From Campanula takesimana (taxonomy: Eukaryota; Streptophyta; Magnoliopsida; Asterales; Campanulaceae), in the NCBI GenBank assembly GCA_026119855.1, contig JAOWBW010000221.1, positions 248,001-312,000 of the forward strand: a stretch of 64,000 bases of DNA. Direction: 5' to 3'. The notes beneath the pieces are model-generated. The model saw only the letters and a program-made list of their open reading frames with translations. It ran no database searches and was not told the DNA's origin. This document shows positions 42,589 to 53,160 of the stretch, piece after piece. The translations under genes were made by a program, and so were the position numbers. Each line of letters starts with the position of its first letter. The first letter of the stretch is position 1.

Positions 42589-44730
42589 TGTCGCACCCCA
42601 GACCCGTGGTCCTACTTGGCCCCACGTTCGGGACACGATTGGAAGACGTTATAAAACCCCTTTAAAAAAAAAATTCGAAATGTCCTTTTAGAAAGTGGAA
42701 CAAAAACACACTTGGAGTTCAAAGATTTCACTTAACTTGAAACAAACTTTTACAAACAATTTCACAACGAAAGTACTTAGCCCGAAGGCTTACAAACTTT
42801 TAAACAAATGTACATACATCAACATTTACCAAAATAGGTGTGACCATAAGAAAGTACGGGTACTCTACCCAAAGGGTTTACATTTACATAATGTAACCTT
42901 CAACAAAACAAGTCCCAACTCTTACCAAACCAACGTCCTCCCGTGCCAAGTGTCCTATCCCCTGGACCCGCCTTTATCTAAAACAGTAAACAAATAAGGG
43001 TGAGAATAAATCTCAGTAAGCTACTAAAATGCAACTACGTTAAATGCTGATATGATAATCATAAAGAAACAATATCAACAAGTAATCATATAGCATGAGA
43101 GATAACATTAACTCATATATCACATTTATCACATAGCCCACACTCCGGTGGATACCAAGCCAAGGTTTACCCAATAACCATAACTGATGAGAATACCATC
43201 TGAGAAACCCATCAGAGAAAACCATATGAGCAGCATAAATAGCTGAAGCCGTCGGGATCCCGAAAACAAACCATAACCAATAGAACCAAGTAACCAGAGA
43301 GGGAAATATGACACAAAGTCATAACCCAAATACTCACCAAAGGGAGCAATTCATCCCATCCAAGGCCAATCTGGACTGGGGAAACTAGAAGGCACAGTGG
43401 ACACCTTATAGTGAACTTGGCTTATGTGCCACTATAATTCTCCCACCGCCTGACTCACAAGCTCCAATGGAAAACCTTATAGTGGACTTACCTGTACCAC
43501 TATAATTCTTCCATTGGCTGACTCCAGACTTTTAACAAGAAGCACAGTAATGAATACTTGCTAAACACAACCCGGGGCATTTAATCCAAGAAGGAGTTAA
43601 GCCAAAAACATCACAAGATGCACACAAAAGATTTCTGATAAAGAGTCCATAATAAGGACATTTATTCACAACTCAATCTTTTTCACCAACGACATAAACA
43701 ATTATCCTCTTGTACCCCAAATAACACAAACTATCAAACTTGGAAAACAGGGGGGTGCGCACGCCCCACCCAAAAGGGTGCGCGCGCTCCCACTCATCAG
43801 AGTCTCATTATTTTTGGTCACTTAAGGGTGCGCGCGCCCCACCCAAAAGGGTGCGCACGCCTCCCTTCATCAGACACTTTTTGCCTAAATTGGTCAATAG
43901 GGTGCGTGCGCCCCCTTATCTAGGGTGCGTGCGCCCCCTCCTAATTTGGGCCAAATCTCAGATTCTTCCTTAGTTCATTTTTACTCCTTCCGTCCCACAA
44001 GTATAGCACATATAACATAACTTAGGCAACTTTCATTAGCAACTTTCATTCAGATTTCAACATGGTTTCTAAACCATTCCCATATTCAGCAAAACCCAAT
44101 TCTATATACTCCTTTTGTCCTAAAATTACATGTATAGCAAATATTACCCAAATGACAAAATTAACAAGTAGAAGTATCATATATAGCATATATGACTATT
44201 TTAACATTTAAAGGGGAATTAGTAACTTACCTAGTTCCGGAAAAAGTATCGCTGAAATAAGTTTTGTTAGGCTAGAAATGACCTATTCGACACCCTGATC
44301 ATTTTTATATAATTAGTTTTTAAAACGGGTAAGTAAATAAAAAGAATTAAATCGAAATGGGTCGAACTTACCTTTTTCTTTCTTAACCTACGAAGGAATG
44401 TTGCAGAAGAAGAAAAGTACACAGAGAAAGAAAAGAGAGAAGGGGAAAGTTTCCCTAAATATCTTTACCCCATTTTTACATTTTGGTCACCCAACTTTCA
44501 AAGTTAACACTTTAGCCCCTAAACTTATATTTTCACAAAAGACCCTAAAGTTTCAACTTAATCATTTAAGTCCTTTAATCATTATTTTTACTAACTAAGT
44601 AAATAACACAAATAATCAAGTATGATATGCAAATCATAAAATATGATGCAACACATAAAATGCACATATAAGTCAAATAAAAATCCCCAAAAATATAAAA
44701 TAAATAGGGACGTGTTTTGGGGTCGCTACA
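42589..44730 (-). repeat. 3' LTR of the chromovirus
   Basis: Ends are TGTAGCGACCCC...GGGGTGCGACA on the minus strand. At 43748-43940 lie five or six GGTGCGCGCGCCCC-type words. Near 43985 and 44110 are two Stowaway-like ACTCCTT(C/T)(C/T)GTCC starts. Confidence 0.82.
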
Positions 44731-44765
44731 ATCACTCTCCCTTAAAGAAATTTCGTCCCGAATTT

Positions 44766-44953
44766 TAGGGTTACTTACCGAGGCCCTCAAACAACCAAGG
44801 GTACTTCCTCTCGATCTCTTCCCGAAGCTCCCAAGTCGATTCCTCCACATTGTGATTCCTCCACACAACTCGAACAAGAGGAATACTTTTGTTTCTCAAT
44901 TCTTGCACCTTCGAATCAATCACTTGGACCGGATGTTCCTCATAAGACATACT
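44766..44953 (-). pseudogene. Chromodomain / pol C-terminus remnant
   Basis: The minus strand encodes EEHPVQVIDSKVQELRNKSI, then VRVVWRNHNVEESTWELREE and YPWLFEGLGK followed by a stop at about 44766. This is the C-terminal chromodomain-like block of Tekay integrases, which guides insertion to marked chromatin. Only about 60 residues remain before the break at 44954. Confidence 0.85.
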
Positions 44954-46128
44954 TGTTAGTACCCGACCTGAAAATGAGTTTATTAGGACTTTCCCAAAAA
45001 TACAAGGACTTTATAGGAATTAGAAACCTTGCAAAAACTTGTCCCGGATTCCCGAAATACCTCATTTATGACAAAATCTATCAAAATAGGTAATAAATGG
45101 TTTCCTTAAAACCATGCAGAAACCCTAGCTTGAAAATCACGTCAGCCTGCATCCTTGGCCACGCGGCCAACCTTGCTGCGCCTCAACCTTGGCCACGCGG
45201 CCACTCTTGTCACCGGCTTAAGTCATGGCCAGGCGGCCAACTTTGTTCCGGATGATCTCAGCCGTCAGATCCTCCCCTCAGTTTACTATATAAACCAATC
45301 CCATGCTATTGGTTTAGGATCCGAATTTTAGAGCTTTCAAGTGACGATTTTGCTCCCAAATCAAGTCATTCAAGCCTCCAAAAACACTCTCAAGAATCCC
45401 AAAAAGATCCAAGGTTATTTCTTGCCAACAAAGGTAAGTTTTCTAACTTTTGTTCATGTTCTTGCATTATTTCTAATGTAGATCTTTAATATTCATATTC
45501 TTAAAATGTTTATTCATGTGTTCTTCATAATATTCATATTCTTAATATGTTTATTCATGTGTTCTTCATAATATTCATGTTCCTAACATCTTTATTCATA
45601 TTTTCTTCATGACATTCATATGTTCATAATATGTTCTTCGCATGTTCTTCGTGTTCATAGATTAAAACCTTATTTATGCTATATTTAGGGTTGTGATCTT
45701 CATAATTACATGTTATTTCATAGCCGATGATGATCGAGGGTTCATCAACCCGAGGATGATCTAGGAACTACTTCTAAACCCTAAACTTTGGGTAATTCCC
45801 CCTCATTATGCATGATCCCGATTCTTCTGCCTATTCTAAATTCTTCTCGAACTACGCTGACCTGAGCTTCTCACATTGAGAGGAACGTAGGCAATCTTCG
45901 GATCCGGTCTCAAACACTAACACACTACATACACCGCATCATGATAGAAAGACCGATCAATTCGGGCAATAGGAGTGATAACGTTCAATATTCTTCTCTT
46001 GTCGTAATTTGACCCCCGAACCCATTAACATGCTTTTCTCAATGTTTTGGCTATAATTAAAACGGCGTGTCGACTCTCATATTTTAATGTTGCTATGAAT
46101 ATCTCAAATTCAAACACACGTATTCACA
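44954..46128 (+). repeat. 5' LTR of the Tat-related element
   Basis: It begins TGTTAGTACCCGACCTG and ends ACGTATTCACA, one base before the primer site. At 45160-45242 are three GGCCACGCGGCC(A) words. A copy of the GAACTACG hairpin motif lies at 45849-45910 and TTCATATTCTTAAT(A/G)TGTTTATT repeats at 45490-45600. Confidence 0.8.
45849..45910 (+). other. Conserved hairpin motif, copy 1
   Basis: GAACTACG, 2 nt, GACCTGAG, then a stem CTTCTC/GAGAGG (one G-U pair) with loop ACATT, then AACGTAGGCAATCTTCGG. It lies in an LTR. See the finding on covariation. Confidence 0.7.
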
Positions 46129-46129
46129 G

Positions 46130-46147
46130 TGGCGACTCCGCTGGGGA
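46130..46147 (+). promoter_or_regulatory. Primer binding site, tRNA-Arg(ACG)
   Basis: TGGCGACTCCGCTGGGGA is a perfect complement to the 3' end of plant tRNA-Arg(ACG). It is identical to the site after LTR copy C. Confidence 0.9.
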
Positions 46148-46195
46148 CTGCTTTGAAACTTTTTCAAACTTAGTGGGTCTAACTTTCGTCACATC

Positions 46196-46375
46196 ATGAT
46201 GCTTGCCATGTTTACACATACACACACCTGCCATATTTACACATGCACACTTGCCATGTTTACACATGCACACACCTGCCATGTTTACACATGCACACAC
46301 CTGCCATGTTTACACATGCACACTTACCATGTTTTCACGTGCCCCCTACAGTTAAGCCATGTTTACACATGCACC
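46196..46375 (+). repeat. Tandem repeat CATGTTTACACATGCACAC in the leader
   Basis: Six to seven units of 20-30 bp with the palindromic start CATG and ACATG(C)... recur. A (CT)n microsatellite follows at 46489-46537. Confidence 0.75.
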
Positions 46376-46486
46376 CGCGCACTCCGCCATATTAATACTT
46401 GTACCTTGTACCTTGTACCATGTACCCTTGTTATCTTCGCTTTAGTATTAGGGTCAAACAAAACTCTGCTATGCTCCCTTGTACAT

Positions 46487-46539
<53 letters not shown>

Positions 46540-46939
46540 GCATTGCATTTGCATCATCCTAACATTAAAAACTTCTCTCTTTTCTCCCTAAAAAAGAATT
46601 AGTTTTTACCACACACTACCACTAGTCTGTGTCAGCACTGCACAGGTCCCCATTACCCAGAGTATTCGATGTGCAGGAATTTGTGCGCTACTGCCGCCCT
46701 CTTTTCGAGTCACTCGTCTACTCCACTCACCGTGTACGTTCCGCGAGCGGTGGGAACCTTTTACCTTACCCGTGTCAACCCACACATAGAGATTAGGACA
46801 CTCCTTAGACCAACCATTTAGGATGTAAATAAATGCAAAACTTTTCGCAAAATAAAATGTGCATTACATCTAGACGACCTCTAAGGTCCATCGCTCACCC
46901 CTTGGGCCATCTATCAAAATTCCTCATCTTGGCCTATCT

Positions 46940-48720
46940 AGGTTACCTACCCATCATTGCGATCCATTTGGGCCTACCCTTTATCTCGACCCGCTTTGGT
47001 CAAAATCCCACCATCCTTTGGCCTCTTAGGACAATCTTATCTACCTTTGACCTCCTAGGTCAACCTTTGACACCCTGGGTCAACCTTACCTACCTTTGAC
47101 CTCCTAGGTCAACCTTCGACCACCTAGGTCAACCTTCCCAACCTTTGACCCCCAAGGTCAACCTTATCTACCTTTGACCTCTTAAGCCAACGTTTGACCC
47201 CCTAGGTCAACCTTTGACCTCCTAGGTCAACCTTACCACCCTTTGACCTCTTAGGCCAACCTTTGACCCCCTAGGTCAACCTTACCACCCTTTGACCTCT
47301 TAGGCCAACCTTTGACCCCCTAGGTCAATATTATCCATTTAAGTCAACCTTTGACCCCCTAGGTCAATCTTATCTGTTTAAGTCAACTTTTGACCCCCTA
47401 GGTCAACCTTACCTACCTTTGACCTCCTAGGTCAACCTTTGACCACCTAGGTCAACCTTCCCAACCTTTGACCTCCAAGGTCAACCTTATCTACCTTTGA
47501 CCTCTTAAGCCAACCTTTGACTCCCTAGGTCAACCTTTGACCCCCTAGGTCAACCTTTGACCTCCTAGATCAACCTTACCACCCTTTGACCTCTTAGGCC
47601 AACCTTTGACCCCCTAGGTCAATCTTATCCGTTTAAGTCAACTTTTGACCCCCTAGGTCAACCGTACCAACCTTTGATCTCTTAGGTCTACCTTTGACCC
47701 CCTAGGTCAACTTTATCCGCCTTTGACCTCTTAGGTCTACCCTTGACCTCCTAGGTCAACCTTATCACCCTCGACCTCTTAGGTCACCCCTCGACCTCTT
47801 AGGTCAACCCTTGACCGCCTAGGTCAACTTTATCTGCCTCCGACCTCTTAGGCCAACCCTTGACCTCCTAGGACAACCTTATCACATTTAACCCCCTAGG
47901 TAAACTTTATCGTCTTTGACCTCTTAGGTCAACCTTTGACCCCATAGGTCATTCTCATCCGCCTTTGACCTCTTAGGTCAACCTCATCCACCTTTGACCT
48001 CTTAGGTCTACCCTTGGACCCCTCGGTCAACATTATCACCCGTTGACCTCTTAGGTCAACCTTTGACCTCCTAGGTCAACCCAATCACCTTCGACCTCTT
48101 AGGTCAAACTTAGAATCCTAGGTCAACCTTATCCGTTTTCGACCTCTTATGGTCAATCTTTGATTCCATAGGTGAACCCAATTACCTTTGGTCCTAACCC
48201 GCTTAGGTCAAACCGTTATCTTGACCCACCTAGGTCATTATTTGACCCACCGTCATCCAGACTAACCTAGGTCAACCCGTTTAGGTCCACACACCATCCT
48301 TGACCCATTTAGGTCAACTTGTCCGTCTTAGGTTAAAACTACCCCTTCACCTTTGACCGGTCAAGGTCACCCCGTGACCCGCTTAGGTCGACTTACCTAT
48401 CTTGGATCCATCTAGGTCAATCTCTAACCTTCCTTAGTCTACCAACCCGAATAGGTCAACCTTAGACCCGCTTAGGTCAAACCATGTCCATCCCGCTTAG
48501 ATAATCCCATAGGCAAACCGCTACAACCCGCTATCTTGATTCATTCACCATATAGGTCAATCCAACCCTTCTCATTTAGGTCGACCTATCCTTTACCCAT
48601 CTAGGTCAACCCACCATTATCGTCGCATCCTAGCTTGAACCACTTCTTGTCTCAAACCTTAGGTCAAACCTTAGGTCAAATTTAGGTCAAACCTTAGGTC
48701 AAACCATACCCTACTCAATC
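46940..48720 (+). repeat. Array of TTGACC...GGTCAA inverted-repeat units
   Basis: The consensus TTTGACC(T/C)CCTAGGTCAACC repeats with 22-35-bp spacing, dozens of times, with more diverged units at the ends. Each unit is an inverted repeat with arms TTGACC(T) and (A)GGTCAA. Each arm is also a WRKY W-box (TTGAC[C/T]) on one strand. It fills the leader between primer site and gag. Confidence 0.88.
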
Positions 48721-48834
48721 AAAACCAACTCCTATAGGTCTTCCTCACCCATGCTTGACCAAGGATCGAGTCATCTCCCTCTTTTTGACCCCTATGGTCA
48801 TCTCTCACCTCTTTTTAAAAGTCTAACTTGATTC

Positions 48835-48917
48835 GAACTACGGCGACCTGAGCCTCTTATTGTGTGGGACCTCTCCCCCATGATAAGGGGAACGTAGGCA
48901 ACTTCGGCCCGGTCAAA
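48835..48917 (+). other. Conserved hairpin motif, copy 2
   Basis: Same frame of constant blocks, with the stem CCTCTTAT/ATAAGGGG and a longer internal loop. It lies 150 bases before the reduced gag. Confidence 0.7.
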
Positions 48918-49066
48918 CTTTCAATTTTTTACCAAAATGCATTTTAAAAATGTGGAGACCGACTCTTTTCCAAAAAATGATTTTATAACGATGCCTTATC
49001 ATTAAATACGAATCTAATTTAATTCAACTAAGAGGCTTAATTCTTTCATGACTAGAGTTCTGCATT

Positions 49067-49870
49067 ATGTCGGCTGCAAGGAATATCGAAGTTGCAACTG
49101 AAGCTGCTACCCAAGATCCCGAGACAATCCTCTACACCGGTACTTCTCTCAGTAAGCAAGCATCCCACTTCGAAGCCATCCTCGATGAACAAGCAATCCA
49201 CTTTAAGGCCATTCTCAATGAGCAAGCAACACACTTTCAGAAGGAGATGCATACGACCCTAAGAAATATCGAGAGGCGCCATTTGTCTGAAATTCGTGGC
49301 GTTTATGATTACCTCAGCCGAGTTCTCCCTCTTGCTCAATGTCAACACCCGTACGCTCCTCAAATGTACGGGCCGCCACAGACTTTCCCCGTCGGGATGC
49401 CTCCTGTGACTACTCATCAACAAGGGGTACCGGTACCTAAATCACCCTCAAAGACAGTTCGTGAAAGGAAGGACGAGCGCGAATTCGACGACTTAGGTAT
49501 GCCGTTAGCCAAACTCTTCAAAAGTCTAGTTCAAGCCGGCAAGTTGTCTCCTTTGTTCAACTATGAACCAAGTAGGGTGAAGCAAGGCTTGGATCCCTCC
49601 AAACACTGCCAATACCACCAGTACATTGGGCATAACACCGAAGATTGCCTCCAATTGAGGAGGAAGATTCAAAGCCTCATTGACAGCGGAGCCATCACCC
49701 GCCGACGGAATACATGGGCATGGGCAAAAGAGGAAATTGGGCTACCTCCTTTAAATAAAAGAAAAGAAAAGGGTCATTCAGTCTTCGTAGGTTCTAGAGT
49801 GTCCTTAGTCGAAAGTCCACCTTGGACGATTTTTGTTTCTTTAAGTAAAAGTCCACCCCGGACTAGTTAG
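49067..49870 (+). CDS. Reduced Gag (N-terminus plus zinc knuckle)
   Basis: The 267-residue frame starts MSAARNIEVATEAATQDPET. An imperfect triplicated helix repeat follows (QASHFEAILDEQ, QAIHFKAILNEQ, QATHFQKEMHTT), then a Pro-rich linker. After FDDLGMPLAKLFKSLVQAGK comes the knuckle CQYHQYIGHNTEDC, the same CX2HX4HX4C form as in the 236-3178 Gag, and the tail LRRKIQSLIDSGAI. The Retrotrans_gag core that should sit between linker and knuckle is absent, and the frame stops before any protease. It would bind RNA through the knuckle but could not form a normal capsid alone. A tandem SPPWT/SPPRT repeat ends it. Confidence 0.75.
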   Translation: MSAARNIEVATEAATQDPETILYTGTSLSKQASHFEAILDEQAIHFKAILNEQATHFQKEMHTTLRNIERRHLSEIRGVYDYLSRVLPLAQCQHPYAPQMYGPPQTFPVGMPPVTTHQQGVPVPKSPSKTVRERKDEREFDDLGMPLAKLFKSLVQAGKLSPLFNYEPSRVKQGLDPSKHCQYHQYIGHNTEDCLQLRRKIQSLIDSGAITRRRNTWAWAKEEIGLPPLNKRKEKGHSVFVGSRVSLVESPPWTIFVSLSKSPPRTS

Positions 49871-50477
49871 TTTAAATCTTTTAGTTCCAATAAAAGGGTC
49901 TTTATTTCTTTTCTTTTCTCTCTAGACTTGAGACATAAGCTTGCATATATCAATTTCATGAAAATTGTCTTATTCACCATTTTCGCTTGATTGCTATATC
50001 TTTATATGATGAATTAATCTTAATCTTACTCATTAATGACGACTCATTAAAAGGTAAATGGACCCACAAACCATTCACATAACTAAGTAAACGATTAATC
50101 TCAAAATAACAAATGCTTCGATCAATTGGGATGAACGAATCACTTTCTCTTCTCTATACATTCTACCCCCATACACTCTCTCTATACACTCACCCCTTGT
50201 ACACACTTCATGTACACTCTCTATATACACCTTCTCCCATGCACTATCCTCATACGCCTCTCATCCCACCATTAGACCCATTTTTATAAGGTCGTGACAA
50301 AGAAATGGACTGCGGTTGCTCATCATCAAATAGACATCCATGCTGTCACAATTTAAAGGGTGGGTTTGTTCCCTTCATGAGTACTACATGCCGTTATACT
50401 GGGGCTGTCCGTATTCCATTACAAATGTAAGAAAAGTGCACGAAGTCATTCATGCCATTAATTGGTGCACGTGATAA
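49871..50477. other. Non-coding 3' remainder of the Tat-related element
   Basis: It includes a pyrimidine-rich stretch with repeated (A)TACACTCTCT words (50155-50235). No gene, purine tract or LTR is recognised. Confidence 0.4.
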
Positions 50478-51680
50478 TGTAGATACCCCGGGGGTGACCA
50501 CGGCCTTAGGCTGGAGCGCGCGGTGTTATCCTAGGATGTCTAACTTGTTTTAGATGTGTTTAGAGTCGCCACCTATGTTTTTAAAGGAACATAAGAAAAA
50601 CCTAGAAATAGCCTAATTTATATACAAAACCAGAGATTCGGGAGAGAAGGGTTCGGGGGTTAGGTGATGGAGTGGGAAGTACTTAAACACCCACTCCGCC
50701 CCGCTTATGCGGGTCTTGCTACTATTGGTGTTCTAATGCTAAATGTCCTTCAATTTATTAACAATGCTAACAATTATAATGTAGAGAAAAAAGGGGAAAA
50801 GAATGATTTTATTAATTTAATGCTAAATAGTTACATGTTGGACTAGTGCTAAATGATTACATTAAGAAATGAAATATAAATTAAATGATGTTTGGAATGT
50901 CGGGATGTAACCTTGGCCAAACTTCAATAGTGAAGTGGCCTTTTGGTTGTATCCCTTTTTATGGAGATTGCATACTCACTTAGAAGAGATGAGAATATGA
51001 AGAAAGGAAATAAGACTTAGAATTTAGAAGAAGAGAATAAACCTTGTACCTTATGCTTGAACGGAGAAGAACCAAATCTTTGTGTTGACCACTTCTTGAA
51101 AAATAGACTTTTGTGTGTTTTGAAGTATTTTTGTGTTAAGAAATCATCCTCCTCTTTCATGATGGAATGAAGAGGTTTATATAGGTGTTGGAGAAGTGTT
51201 TGTGGTCACAAAGATGGCCATTCCCCGGATCAAGCCAAGGCATAATGGTCTTGGGGGTTACAAATCAGAAAAGGAGGGAAATTTGGCAAAATCTGAGATT
51301 CTGGAAGCGGGAAGAGCGCGCTTCCCACCCCCCTATGGGAGGAGCACGCCTCCCACAAAGGAGGGCAAAGGCGTGCGCATCCCAGCTTCAGGAAATTCAT
51401 ATTTCAGCCCAAAAGTTAACCCCGTTATGCAGTTAAGCCCCAAAACTAATGGAATTAGTCCAAAAACTTAACGAACATCACGAAAGTCAACGAAAATAAA
51501 TGAAACAAAGACTCAAGGTTGACTTTGTCACTTGGTCAAATCCAAGACTAACGGAGTAAGTCAAGAACTCAACGGAAAGTAACAAAAGTTAACGGAAAGT
51601 AACAAAACATAACAGAAGAGAGGAAGATAGAGAATGTGTATGCAATCGGGACATGAGAGGTCCAAGGCGGGGTGTCTACA
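50478..51680 (-). repeat. LTR copy B
   Basis: The 1203-bp LTR has TGTAGATACC...GGTGTCTACA ends on the plus strand. It is nearly identical to copy D (a handful of substitutions) and has the inverse orientation of copy C. On its right is the family's 3' UTR; on its left no primer site. It is a true 3' LTR of a minus-strand element. CpG-rich words GAGCGCGCTTCCC, GAGCACGCCTCCC and GGCGTGCGCATCCC lie at 51323-51392. Confidence 0.88.
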
Positions 51681-51881
51681 GAGCCCCTCGGCGACGTGGA
51701 TTGCGAAGCAAAACGCGTCGACGAAAGAAAGACAACCGCCGAGGACATCGACAAGAGAAAACAAAGACTCGATAAAGCAGGAATTTGAAATTACAAAGGA
51801 TAGAAATGCGCTCCCTGTGTGAGCGACATTTGCTGATGGAAGAGGTATGGTGATTTGAGCGGTCCACCATGGACCAAAGTT

Positions 51882-52666
51882 GCTGTTCGAAGCCGCACTT
51901 GCTGTATGCTGTTTGAAGCCGCACTTGCTTGCTGTTTGAACCGCACTTGCTGTATGCTGTTTGAAGCCGCATTTGCTTGCTGTTTGAAGCTGCACTTGCT
52001 GTATGCTGTTTGAAGCCGCATTTGCTTGCTGTTTGAAGCCGCACTTGCTTGCTGTTTGAAGCCGCACTTGCTGTATGCTGTTTGAAGCCGCATTTGCTTG
52101 CTGTTTGAAGCCGCACTTGCTGTATGCTGTTTGAAGCCGCATTTGCTTGCTGTTTGAAGACGCACTTGCTGTATGCTGTTTGAAGCCACACTTGCTGTAT
52201 GCTGTTTGAAGCCGCATTTGCTTGCTGTTTGAAGCCGCACTTGCTGTATGCTGTTTGAAGCCGCATTTACTTGCTGTTTGAAGCTGCACATGCTTGCTTT
52301 TTGAAGCCGCACTTGCTGTATGCTGTTTGAAGCCGCATTTGCTTGCTGTTTGAAGCCGCACTTGCTTGCTGTTTGAAGGCGCACTTGCTGTATGCTGTTT
52401 GAAGCCGCATTTGCTTGCTGTATGAAGCCGCACTTGCTGTATGCTGTTTGAAGCCACACTTGCTGTATGCTGTTTGAAGCCGCATTTGCTTGCTGTTTGA
52501 AGCCGCACTTGCTGTATGCTGTTTGAAGCCGCATTTGCTTGCTGTTTGAAGCCGCACTTGCTTGCTTTTTGAAGCCGCACTTGCTGTATGCTGTTTGAAG
52601 CCGCATTTTCTTGCTGTTTGAAGCCGCACTTGCTTACTGTTTGAAGCCTCACTTGCTGTATGCTGT
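51882..52666 (-). repeat. GCTGTTTGAAGCCGCA tandem array
   Basis: Alternating units of 26 bp (GTTTGAAGCCGCACTTGCTG...) and 23 bp (GTTTGAAGCCGCATTTGCT...) run for almost 800 bp. A shorter copy of the array flanks LTR copy D (61972-62153). The homologous place next to copy C holds a different repeat. Confidence 0.92.
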
Positions 52667-52985
52667 TATGTGTGTGTTTTGCAAATATACGTGCTTGTGC
52701 AAGAAGATGCATGAAGAGAGAAATTGTGCTCATGGTGTGATGAGATTTTGGAACACCCTGGCAATGACAGAGAAGTAAGAATGTAGAAAGTGATCTTGTG
52801 TGCGGTGTGAATTTGAGGAAAGCATTGGATGTATTCATACGTTCACTTACCATTGCCGCTTGAGTGGAGATGGATTCTTGATGTCCGCGGAGGATGCTTT
52901 GATGGAGAATGTCCATTCTTTAGATGTTGATGAGAGAATGCCCTTGATGTTGGGTTGGCGAGATGGTATTCTGGATGATGGGTTG

Positions 52986-53042
52986 GTCGTGCCAAAAGGC
53001 TGCCTACGTATCCCTTTAAGAGAATCAGACCAGCGTAGTTCA
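52986..53042 (-). other. Conserved hairpin motif, copy 3
   Basis: The minus strand reads GAACTACG, CT, GGTCTGA, then a stem TCTCT/AGGGA, then TACGTAGGCAGCCTTTTGG. It differs from copy 4 by one base in the constant part (ACGTAGG versus ACATAGG). Confidence 0.7.
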
Positions 53043-53160
53043 AGGATGATGGAGAACGCTGGAGGAGAGGCTAGGAGAAAAGCAAAGTAAGCACATAATT
53101 TTGCACAATAGAAGGAGAAAAAGAAAGAAAAAATCTTTTTTTTTTTTTTTTTTTTTTTTT

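Larger units (their letters stand above)
42589..44953 (-). mobile_element. 3' end of a Tekay-type chromovirus
   Basis: On the minus strand are the last codons of pol (integrase C-terminus/chromodomain), a 3' spacer with the conserved TTCGGGACGAAATTTC, a purine tract GGGAGAGTGAT and a 3' LTR (44730 to 42589). The element is cut on the right by the LTR at 44954. Confidence 0.85.
44954..50477 (+). mobile_element. Tat-related LTR element, non-autonomous or truncated
   Basis: The LTR (44954-46128), Arg-tRNA primer site (46130-46147), a very long repeat-filled leader (to 49066) and a reduced gag (49067-49870) are followed by about 600 bp of non-coding 3' sequence up to LTR copy B. No protease, RT or integrase exists, and no matching 3' LTR is seen before 50477. 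It is inserted into the pol end of the chromovirus. Confidence 0.75.
51681..53160 (-). other. 3' UTR of the copy-B element, with tandem repeats and poly-A
   Basis: Read on the minus strand: an A-tract of about 25 (53134-53160), a U-rich stretch, the hairpin motif (53042-52986), a unique 300 bp, a tandem array (52666-51882) and 200 bp ending at the LTR. The same order, inverted, occurs at 55520-56520. No gene is present. Confidence 0.75.

Noticed and set aside
44575..44877. 100-codon reverse-strand ORF beginning MFELCGG
   Set aside because: It is out of phase with the true chromodomain reading on the same strand and has no similarity to a known domain.
46833..47099. 88-codon plus-strand ORF at the start of the W-box array
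   Set aside because: It is only a chance frame through repeat units, with no domain, and is interrupted as the array continues.
51882..52666. Regularly spaced repeats as a CRISPR array
   Set aside because: The repeats are contiguous, diverged plant tandem repeats without unique spacers, in a eukaryotic retrotransposon.
51561..52916. Reverse-strand ORFs of up to 451 codons with repeated Lys-Cys-Gly-Phe-Lys-Gln words
   Set aside because: All three frames stay open because the 23/26-bp repeat units lack stops in any phase; the frame rotates through the array and the ends lie in LTR and 3' UTR sequence. They are composition artefacts.
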